Origin: CAZQQN01 sp964549595
GTDB lineage: Bacteria > Bacteroidota > Bacteroidia > CAILMK01 > CAYYUA01
Reading direction: 5' to 3'
DNA: 15,121 nucleotides
Assembly (NCBI GenBank): GCA_964549595.1
Contig: CAZJWK010000069.1
Span: 1 to 15,121 of the forward strand
Shown: positions 1 through 5,867 of the stretch, in pieces
Layout: each line of letters opens with the position of its first letter
How positions within the stretch are numbered: the first letter of the stretch is position 1
Made by a program: the position numbers and the translations under genes
Notes under the pieces: generated by a model
What the model saw: the letters and a program-made list of their open reading frames with translations, nothing else
The model's database searches: none
What the model was told of the DNA's origin: nothing

Positions 1-1050
1 GGCTCGCATAGCATTTTTTAGCTGCATCCTCCTGGAGCCCATTTGATTTTGTATTCCTTCATCGTTAGGAAGGTTCTTGGCTATGGTTTTGGGGCCGGCA
101 TTGGCGCTGCCTGCGTAATAAACAATTTGGTAAGCATTTAATTCGGCATCCCTGCCAGGTTTTTCTTGCTTAAACTTTTTGGCTACCGGTAAGCTTGCCT
201 GAAGCTTAGGCAAATATTGACCGTATTTTGCGAGTCTTTGGCTCCACTCTTTGTCTTTTATTAAAACCATTCCTTCATTTGAAGCTTTGTAACCGAATAA
301 TTTGTCTTCGTAAGTTTCAATAGGGCCAATAATAAGATTTAGCAGGTTATCCTTTAATTTCATCCATGCACGGATGCTGGCTTTGTATTGGTCATTCAGT
401 AAGGCTTCAGCCCTTAGATTAAGGTATTTCTCCAAGCTTTTATTGTCAGTGATTTTAGCAGCTTCTTTCAGGTAATTAGCCGCTTTTTGGTGATGGGTTT
501 TAAAGGCCTCATGATACCACTGGGTAGTAAGGTTACCTTTACTGTCCCTTCTGATTAAGGTGTATAGGCTGGTCTTATCCGGTAAATCCGCTGCTTTAAA
601 AGCGGCTTTTGTCATGTCCTTGGGATAAAAATTAGCCCCTTTTGGCTTTGAGCCAAAACCTTCGATAAAGGGTTTATTATTGTTCAAACGATCCCAGGGG
701 CCATAATTGATTTTGGCATATTGCCAGGCTTTTTCATTGGGTATTTTTCTTTTCAGGGAATCTTTGGATCCATAGGCTTGCTGCCAAAAAACTTCATCCA
801 TTGCCTTAGCAGCCTTTATCAATTTTTTCAGTACCTGCTTTTGCTTATTGCTCAGCCCATTCAGGTTGGCATTTAATTTTACTTTAACATATTGGTCCAG
901 TTTTTTATCTAATGCTCCCTGGGGATTTTCTTGATTGGTAGTGTCAGAGGAAGCTTGACTTTGATCCGTGTTATTTTGGTTATTGGTGTTATTACAAGAA
1001 AAAGAGAAGAGCAGCAAAATGGCTAAGAGATAGGTGGGTAATTTTTGCAT
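1..1050 (-). CDS. M49-like (dipeptidyl-peptidase III-like) Zn peptidase lipoprotein, N-terminal part
   Basis: The reading frame is open for 350 codons from an ATG at 1048-1050 to the left edge, with no stop, so the gene continues outside the window. The N-terminus is a lipoprotein signal: a hydrophobic core (residues 7-17) and Cys19 in a relaxed S-F-S-C lipobox, followed by an Asn/Gln/Ser-rich linker (20-50), so export and lipid anchoring are expected. The body matches what I know of the bacterial M49 / Nudix-hydrolase-3-like peptidase family: blocks such as IGPIETYEDKLFGYKAS (about 264-280), LAKYGQYLPKLQASLP and AGPKTIAKNLPNDEG (about 318-332). The zinc motif (HExxxH in this family) would lie further on, beyond the window, so catalytic competence cannot be judged here. 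The family call is by recognition of motifs; the peptidase activity is inference. It is divergent from the DUF2905 gene, 85 bp away. Confidence 0.75.
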   Translation of the reverse strand, partial: MQKLPTYLLAILLLFSFSCNNTNNQNNTDQSQASSDTTNQENPQGALDKKLDQYVKVKLNANLNGLSNKQKQVLKKLIKAAKAMDEVFWQQAYGSKDSLKRKIPNEKAWQYAKINYGPWDRLNNNKPFIEGFGSKPKGANFYPKDMTKAAFKAADLPDKTSLYTLIRRDSKGNLTTQWYHEAFKTHHQKAANYLKEAAKITDNKSLEKYLNLRAEALLNDQYKASIRAWMKLKDNLLNLIIGPIETYEDKLFGYKASNEGMVLIKDKEWSQRLAKYGQYLPKLQASLPVAKKFKQEKPGRDAELNAYQIVYYAGSANAGPKTIAKNLPNDEGIQNQMGSRRMQLKNAMRA

Positions 1051-1069
1051 AGGGATTGCTTTTTAACGG

Positions 1070-1077
1070 CAAAAATA
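1070..1077 (-). promoter_or_regulatory. Putative Bacteroidota -7 element for the M49-like gene
   Basis: The minus strand reads TATTTTTG, an exact match to the Bacteroidota -7 consensus TAnnTTTG, about 20 bp upstream of the start codon of the lipoprotein gene. No clear TTTG -33 element is seen at the usual distance, so this rests on one box in AT-rich sequence. Confidence 0.35.
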
Positions 1078-1135
1078 AGCTTTTTTATACATCCTTAGGA
1101 TTTAAATAGCAAGCTTAAAAAAGGCTTGAACCGAA

Positions 1136-1360
1136 ATGATCAAACAAATGGGTAAATTATTGGTAATTACGGGAATCATAATTTTGGTCATTGGGTTATT
1201 GATGTGGTTAGGCGGAGATAAGTTGAGCTGGTTCGGAAATTTACCCGGCGACATTAAAATCGTGCGGGAAAACTTCAGGTTCTATTTCCCCATAACCACC
1301 ATGATTCTTTTGAGTGTGGTTTTAACTGTGATTTTGTGGTTGGTAAGAAAAATTTTTTGA
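1136..1360 (+). CDS. DUF2905 family small membrane protein
   Basis: A 74-residue protein with two hydrophobic segments (about residues 6-24 and 51-71) joined by a short loop. The loop carries the family signature: the Gly/Leu-rich first helix, then NLPGDIKIVRENFRFYFP (about 35-52), which is the typical LPGD-I-...-FYFP block of DUF2905. The length is normal for the family. Function is unknown; such proteins are found in the inner membrane of many bacteria. The ATG at 1136 is taken as the start; a second in-frame ATG at 1148 would remove only four residues and cannot be excluded. There is no Shine-Dalgarno sequence, as is usual in this phylum. The gene stands alone ahead of the usp promoter. 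Confidence 0.85.
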   Translation: MIKQMGKLLVITGIIILVIGLLMWLGGDKLSWFGNLPGDIKIVRENFRFYFPITTMILLSVVLTVILWLVRKIF

Positions 1361-1377
1361 GACCCGGCAAAGAGTCA

Positions 1378-1407
1378 ATTGCAACCCATTAAAAAAAGGT
1401 AAATTTG
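1378..1407 (+). promoter_or_regulatory. Putative promoter of the universal stress protein gene
   Basis: TAAATTTG at 1400-1407 fits the Bacteroidota -7 consensus TAnnTTTG exactly. ATTG at 1378-1381 lies 18 bp upstream, near the expected place of the -33 TTTG element. The usp ATG follows 28 bp after the -7 box. This suggests that usp has its own promoter and is not only read from the DUF2905 gene. Confidence 0.5.
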
Positions 1408-1435
1408 TTTTTTAATCATCGAAAACCTATTCAAA

Positions 1436-2272
1436 ATGGAAAAAATTTTAGTCCCTACAGACTTTTCGGATTTTGCGGATGCCGCTAAGGATTATGCTGT
1501 GGCGTTGGCCAAAAAAACAGGTGCTGAACTGCATTTCGAGCATACCATGTTGGTTGCTGTGGATTGGGAAAACCTTAGTGAATCTGATCGGTTACTCTAT
1601 CCTGAATTGAAAAAAACCATTGAGGAGGCCGAGAAAAAGTTAAAAGACCTGGTTGAGGAAGTACAAAAAGCTGGCGTAAAGGCACAGGACCGGCTGACTT
1701 TTAATGAGGGACTTATAGATATTCCCGGCGATATTCAGGCAAATGGTTATGATATGGCGGTTATTGGGTCTCATGGAGCAACAGGACTGAAATCCGTCTT
1801 ATTGGGATCAAACGCCCAGAGGATGATTCGTCATGCCCCTTGTCCTGTGCTGATCGTAAAAAATAAAGAAGAAAAACCAGCATTTAATCGTATAACTTTT
1901 GCTTCTAATTTCGAAAACAATCACCAAAAAGGGTTTGAGAAAATTGCTGAATTTACCCGGAATGTGAATGGTTTGATGAGGTTACTTTACGTCAATACAC
2001 CGGTTAATTTTGAAACAAGTGATGAAAGTAAAGCCAAGTTAGAAGCTTTTCATGAAAAACATCCTGATGTCATTGACCAGTTTGAGGTTTTCAACCATTA
2101 CACAGAAGATGAAGGCATCCTTAAATACATGGAGAATAACAGTGATTCCGATGTTTTAGCCATAGCAACCCATGGCCGTAAAGGGTGGACCCGGGTTTTT
2201 TCAGGCAGTATCACGGAAAGTCTGGTCGCTCATGGCGATTTCCCGGTTTTGAGTGTTAACCTGAACACTTAA
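1436..2272 (+). CDS. Universal stress protein with two tandem UspA domains
   Basis: A 278-residue cytoplasmic protein made of two Usp (alpha/beta, adenine-nucleotide-binding) domains, the usual Bacteroidota double-domain form. Domain 1 (about 1-143) starts with ILVPTDFSDFADAA and holds a complete ATP-binding motif G-x2-G-x9-G-S: G111, G114, G124, S125. Domain 2 (about 150-276) is more divergent: its first strand reads ITFASNF instead of the PTDFS type, and its motif begins with Ala244 where Gly is usual (then G247, G257, S258). Domain 2 may therefore bind nucleotide weakly or not at all; that is inference. Usp proteins take part in survival of starvation and oxidative or respiratory stress. 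The gene is followed after 49 bp by ferritin on the same strand, a sensible stress and iron-storage pairing, but co-transcription is not shown. Confidence 0.93.
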   Translation: MEKILVPTDFSDFADAAKDYAVALAKKTGAELHFEHTMLVAVDWENLSESDRLLYPELKKTIEEAEKKLKDLVEEVQKAGVKAQDRLTFNEGLIDIPGDIQANGYDMAVIGSHGATGLKSVLLGSNAQRMIRHAPCPVLIVKNKEEKPAFNRITFASNFENNHQKGFEKIAEFTRNVNGLMRLLYVNTPVNFETSDESKAKLEAFHEKHPDVIDQFEVFNHYTEDEGILKYMENNSDSDVLAIATHGRKGWTRVFSGSITESLVAHGDFPVLSVNLNT

Positions 2273-2278
2273 TCAATT

Positions 2279-2293
2279 GTTAAATTATTTAAC
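2279..2293. repeat. 15-bp AT-rich palindrome between usp and ferritin genes
   Basis: GTTAAAT-T-ATTTAAC is a perfect inverted repeat with 7-nt arms around one base, followed by C and six T (2295-2300). It could be a weak terminator after usp (5-bp stem, 5-nt loop, U-tract) or an operator for the ferritin gene. The stem is almost all A/T, so a terminator would be inefficient. Confidence 0.4.
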
Positions 2294-2321
2294 CTTTTTT
2301 CTAAAATAGAATGTGTCACTT

Positions 2322-2837
2322 ATGCTAAAGAAGAACGTGCAATCAATGCTGAATGAACAAGTAGAAAGAGAAGCTTATGCCGCTTTTTTTTACTTTTCGA
2401 TAGGTGCCTGGATGGACAGTAATGGCTATGTCGGTACGGCAAAATTCTTTTATTCACAGGCTGACGAAGAAATGGAACACATGAAAAAGATCTTTCATTA
2501 CATTAATAATGCCGGCGGACAAGCCGTTGTGCCATCCATTGACCAGCCTCCCAAGGATTTTAAATCCTATAAAGAAATCATGGAAAAAAGCCTGGATAAC
2601 GAAAAAGCGGTTACCGAAGCCATCCACCAAATTGTGGAGACATGTCTGAAAGAAAAAGATTACACCACCTTCAACCTTATGCAATGGTATGTGGATGAAC
2701 AACTGGAAGAGGAAAACCTTTTTTCAACCATTCTGGATAAATTACATATGTTAGGGGACGGTAAAGAAGGATTGTATCTTTTAGACCAGGAACTGGGTAA
2801 TAAAGCGGATAATGAAAACGGTGGTGAGGAAAATTAG
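2322..2837 (+). CDS. ftnA: Non-haem ferritin (FtnA type)
   Basis: A 171-residue iron-storage subunit that oxidises Fe(II) and stores the mineral in a 24-mer cage. With the ATG at 2322 as start, the ferroxidase residues fall at the same numbers as in E. coli FtnA: E17, E50, H53, E94, Q127 and E130, with acidic site-C neighbours E49, E126 and E129. This alignment from residue 1 (MLKKNVQSMLNEQ) is why I prefer 2322 over an in-frame GTG at 2313 that adds three residues. No haem-ligand Met of bacterioferritin type is evident and the blocks QADEEMEHM and FNLMQWYVDEQLEEE are typical of FtnA. The C-terminal tail (about 161-171) is acidic and Asn/Gly-rich. The gene ends just before a strong bidirectional terminator and lies 49 bp after usp. 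Confidence 0.95.
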   Translation: MLKKNVQSMLNEQVEREAYAAFFYFSIGAWMDSNGYVGTAKFFYSQADEEMEHMKKIFHYINNAGGQAVVPSIDQPPKDFKSYKEIMEKSLDNEKAVTEAIHQIVETCLKEKDYTTFNLMQWYVDEQLEEENLFSTILDKLHMLGDGKEGLYLLDQELGNKADNENGGEEN

Positions 2838-2856
2838 TCATTAAAAAGGAAGCAAG

Positions 2857-2891
2857 AAAAAAAAACCCGGCTAACACGCCGGGTTTTTTTT
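2857..2891. terminator. Bidirectional rho-independent terminator
   Basis: CCCGGC (2866-2871) pairs with GCCGGG (2878-2883) around a 6-nt loop. The stem is flanked by nine A on the left (2857-2865) and eight T on the right (2884-2891), so it ends transcripts from both the ferritin gene and the converging barrel-SPOR gene. On the minus strand a second hairpin (arms TAAGCCT 2895-2901 and AGGCTTA 2906-2912) precedes it and contains the stop codon of the barrel-SPOR gene. Confidence 0.9.
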
Positions 2892-2909
2892 GATTAAGCC
2901 TTTTTAGGC

Positions 2910-4385
2910 TTATTGCATTAGGAGCCAGGCATTGGGGTTAAATTTAGAACGAATTTCATCGAGCTTGCTCCTGGCTTGGTCTTCATCGCTAAATTTGGCG
3001 AAAGCTACCCGGAAAAGGTTTTTCTCCTTAACGAAAAGGATTTTTGAATTAAACCCTTCAGATCCCAGGTATTTTTTAAAATCAATGGCATTACTCTTCA
3101 CGTTAAATGAACCACCTATGACGAAATACTGATTTTGCTCCTTAGCGTCTGTGGTACTTTTAACAGTAACGACCGGGTAATTCTCTACCTCTTCTTTACT
3201 ATATTCACGCTTGGGATAGTCGGCGTCTTTGGTTAACGATTTTTCCTTGGTGTCTCCTTTCCTTTCTCCTCCTTCACGTTTATCTGTCCCTTCACGGCTA
3301 TCAGTACCGCCGGTACCGCCACCTCCGCGCCGGTCACCGGTTCCTCCCCTTTGGTCTGCCATTTCTTGATCTCCGCCACCTTTACGGGCCTTTTCTTTAT
3401 CTTTTTTCGTGGCTACTGTATCGGGAGGGCAACCATTGTTGTCCTTAACGCCTTCTACTGTTGGGCAATCATCCAGGTGGTCGGGTATGCCGTCATAATC
3501 TGTATCCATAGGAAGTCCCTTGGCGTTAACCCTGATCTCGTCCTTAGTGGCATTGTCTTGGTCAATGGCATCAATAACGCCGTCCCCATCCGTGTCATTG
3601 ATTTTATCATCCATGTTTTTAATGGCCTTCTGGTTAGATTTGGTGTTTTCTTTGAGTTCTTTGTTTTTTCCGGGTGCTTTCCAGTCAGCATGATTTTTTC
3701 CACTGCCAAGATAGATAGAAAGGCCTAAATGCGTTGTAGTATAACGATCATCATAGTTATTGGCAATGGTGGATGCATTAAATCCGTCCATCAGATCATT
3801 GGTGCCCATATGGTAAGTAGCACCCAGGTTTAAAGCTATGGAATTACTGAGCTTGAAAGAAACCTTACCCCCGAAACTTGTGACAAAACCCTGGTTTGTG
3901 AGGTTCTCATAGGGCTCGGTATAGTCACGGCTTTCATTTTGTTCTAATTCATCACGGGGCTTCACAAAACCATCATAAGTCAAATATTCCCCTTCCGTAA
4001 TTTCCGTATTGTGTCCACCAAACCCAATGTTAAAAAGCAGATTTATCCCTGAGCTGGTTTTGTGGAGGTTAGCCATCCGGCCCAAATTAAATACACCGTT
4101 TAAAGAATAACGCATGTACTGGTTTGTAAAAACCCTGTCCCACTCGTCTTCCCCTCCATTAATTTGTCCCATACCAAAATCTCCCCTCAGTCCAAAATAT
4201 TCTGAAATGTTGTAGCGGATACCAAACTGACCAAAAGGTCCGAATTGGCCATTGATGTCCATATTGGGGTAAGTGGCACCCCCATCCAGTTCAATGGCTA
4301 ATCTTTTGTAATCTTCTTGAGCCCAGCTACCTTGGGCTAACAATGTTACGAGAAGTAACGGAATAATTTGTTTAAGAGGCTTCAT
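2910..4385 (-). CDS. Outer-membrane beta-barrel protein with TSP3 repeats and C-terminal SPOR domain
   Basis: A 491-residue exported protein. Order of parts: signal peptide (1-23, cleavage after WAQ); an OMP-like beta-barrel (about 24-227) with alternating strands such as FGQFGIRYNISEYFGLRGDFG and a last strand HLGLSIYLG; two thrombospondin-type-3 calcium-binding repeats, DTDGDGVIDAIDQD (264-277) and DTDYDGIPDHLDDCP (294-308); a low-complexity Gly/Arg/Asp/Lys linker (about 336-385); and a SPOR domain (about 417-491; QYFVIGGSFNVKSNAIDFKKYL...). SPOR domains bind glycan strands stripped of stem peptides, typically at the division septum. In the usual Bacteroidota OmpA-like protein the barrel and TSP3 repeats are followed by an OmpA peptidoglycan-binding domain; I see no OmpA motif here. 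The inferred role is an outer membrane to peptidoglycan tether, perhaps at the septum. Transcribed alone, converging on ferritin. Confidence 0.85.
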   Translation of the reverse strand: MKPLKQIIPLLLVTLLAQGSWAQEDYKRLAIELDGGATYPNMDINGQFGPFGQFGIRYNISEYFGLRGDFGMGQINGGEDEWDRVFTNQYMRYSLNGVFNLGRMANLHKTSSGINLLFNIGFGGHNTEITEGEYLTYDGFVKPRDELEQNESRDYTEPYENLTNQGFVTSFGGKVSFKLSNSIALNLGATYHMGTNDLMDGFNASTIANNYDDRYTTTHLGLSIYLGSGKNHADWKAPGKNKELKENTKSNQKAIKNMDDKINDTDGDGVIDAIDQDNATKDEIRVNAKGLPMDTDYDGIPDHLDDCPTVEGVKDNNGCPPDTVATKKDKEKARKGGGDQEMADQRGGTGDRRGGGGTGGTDSREGTDKREGGERKGDTKEKSLTKDADYPKREYSKEEVENYPVVTVKSTTDAKEQNQYFVIGGSFNVKSNAIDFKKYLGSEGFNSKILFVKEKNLFRVAFAKFSDEDQARSKLDEIRSKFNPNAWLLMQ

Positions 4386-4453
4386 AGACCTTAATTTTTT
4401 TGTTTAATTGTCTCAGAGAATGGAAAAATACCATCCAAACCCTTACTTTGCAT

Positions 4454-4495
4454 GGAATTGATTGGCATTTCAATTCCTTGTAAAAATGCTTACAA
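4454..4495. promoter_or_regulatory. Two adjacent dyads in the divergent barrel-SPOR / M48 intergenic region
   Basis: Dyad 1: GGAATTGA (4454-4461) and TCAATTCC (4470-4477), perfect 8-bp arms, 8-bp spacer; allowing one mismatch the arms extend to 11 bp. Dyad 2: TTGTAA (4478-4483) and TTACAA (4490-4495), perfect 6-bp arms, 6-bp spacer. They abut each other about 70 bp upstream of the barrel-SPOR start and about 130 bp upstream of the protease start. This is a plausible operator pair; the binding protein is unknown. The rest of the 239-bp gap is AT-rich without a clear TAnnTTTG box. Confidence 0.4.
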
Positions 4496-4624
4496 TACAA
4501 ATATGCATAAAAATGCCTTTTAACCAATAATTGTGGAGGGTTTTTTTAAATTTTTTTAAGGAGAATTGTGCTTATAAAGTTGTAAAATCCTGATAATCAA
4601 ATTTTAAGGTAAAAAATCTAAAAT

Positions 4625-5860
4625 ATGGGACCTGATGGATTTTTGGCGTTAATGACGGGGATTTTGCTGTTGAATTACGGTTTCAACAAGGTGTTGGATT
4701 ACCTGAATTTAAAAACATGGCAAAATGAGCTTCCGGATTCCTTAAAAGCCTTTTACAATGAAGAAGAATACCAAAAAGCTCAGCGATATAATAGAGAAAA
4801 AGAGCGGGTAAGCTTCTGGTCGGAAACCTTTAACTTGCTTTTAATGATTTTTTTCCTGGTTCTGGGGGGCTTTGGTTGGCTAAACGGTTGGCTGGATCAA
4901 TTTTTTGAATCCCAAATCCTTCTGGCATTGGTTTTTTTTGGGGTATTGTTTTTGGCTTCCGACTTATTGAACTGGGGTTTCATCTTATATGACACTTTTG
5001 TCATTGAGGAACGTTTCGGCTTTAACAAAATGACCCTTAAGACTTTTTTTGGGGATAAATTAAAGGGTTATGGCCTGGCTTTGATTATCGGTGGTGGTTT
5101 ATTGGCTTTGATACTATGGTTAATTCTTACAATAGGGGCTAATTTTTGGATTTACGCTTTCCTTGTCATTACTGCCTTTTCGCTAATAATGAATATTTTC
5201 AATACCGATTGGATCCTACCCCTTTTCAACAAGCTTGAACCATTGGAAGAAGGCCCTTTGAAAAGAAAGATAAGGCAATATGCTGAAAAGGTGGATTTCC
5301 CGCTTTCCGGGGTTTATATAATGGATGGCTCTAAAAGGAGTAGCAAAGCAAATGCGTTTTTCTCAGGATTGGGAAAAAAGAAGAAGATCGTCTTATTTGA
5401 TACCCTTTTGAACGACCACACGGATGAGGAGATTTTGGCCATTCTGGCTCACGAAACCGGGCATTTCCGAAAGAAACACATCCCTCAGAATGTTGGCATT
5501 TCGGTTTTACAAACAGTATTGATGTTTTTTATCCTTTCCTTGCTGGTATATAATAAAAACCTTTCGCTGGCTTTAGGGGCGGAGGAATGGTACCTGCACC
5601 TGAATTTGCTGGCTTTTGGAATCCTTTATGAACCCCTATCGGTTATGTTAGGCCTGGCTATGAACGCCATTTCAAGAAAATTCGAATATGAGGCGGATGC
5701 ATTTGCTGCCGAAACTGCCGACAAAAATGCCCTGATTTCGGCCCTCAAGAAATTGTCGACTAAGCATTTATCCAATTTGACACCCCATTCGGCTTATGTT
5801 TTTGTCCATTATGCTCATCCCCCTGTTTTGGATCGAATTAAGGCATTAAACCAGTACTGA
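4625..5860 (+). CDS. M48A family membrane metalloprotease (Ste24 / CAAX protease 1-like)
   Basis: A 411-residue integral membrane zinc protease. The N-terminal domain (about 1-200) has several hydrophobic segments (about 5-20, 68-85, 97-120, 150-170, 174-192) and the Ste24 block LDYLNLKTWQNELP. The zinc site is HETGH (276-280), with the third ligand E354 in FEYEADAFA (353-361), and two further membrane segments between them (about 291-308 and 328-347). The conserved HPPVLDRIKAL stands at the C-terminus. The length and full domain set fit Ste24 rather than the shorter HtpX. Eukaryotic Ste24 cuts prenylated CAAX proteins; bacterial homologues act on other, mostly unknown, membrane substrates, perhaps in quality control. 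The start at ATG 4625 is supported by the A-rich leader. It converges on the GH3 gene with only 7 bp between stops. Confidence 0.92.
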   Translation: MGPDGFLALMTGILLLNYGFNKVLDYLNLKTWQNELPDSLKAFYNEEEYQKAQRYNREKERVSFWSETFNLLLMIFFLVLGGFGWLNGWLDQFFESQILLALVFFGVLFLASDLLNWGFILYDTFVIEERFGFNKMTLKTFFGDKLKGYGLALIIGGGLLALILWLILTIGANFWIYAFLVITAFSLIMNIFNTDWILPLFNKLEPLEEGPLKRKIRQYAEKVDFPLSGVYIMDGSKRSSKANAFFSGLGKKKKIVLFDTLLNDHTDEEILAILAHETGHFRKKHIPQNVGISVLQTVLMFFILSLLVYNKNLSLALGAEEWYLHLNLLAFGILYEPLSVMLGLAMNAISRKFEYEADAFAAETADKNALISALKKLSTKHLSNLTPHSAYVFVHYAHPPVLDRIKALNQY

Positions 5861-5867
5861 CAAGGAA

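Noticed and set aside
3351..3728. 125-codon plus-strand ORF opposite the barrel-SPOR gene
   Set aside because: It is antisense to a well-supported gene, spans its TSP3 and low-complexity region, and its translation has no recognisable domain; compositional bias of the real gene explains the open frame.
4575..4582. TAAAGTTG as a -7 box for the M48 gene
   Set aside because: One mismatch in the core TTTG and no -33 element; too weak to list.
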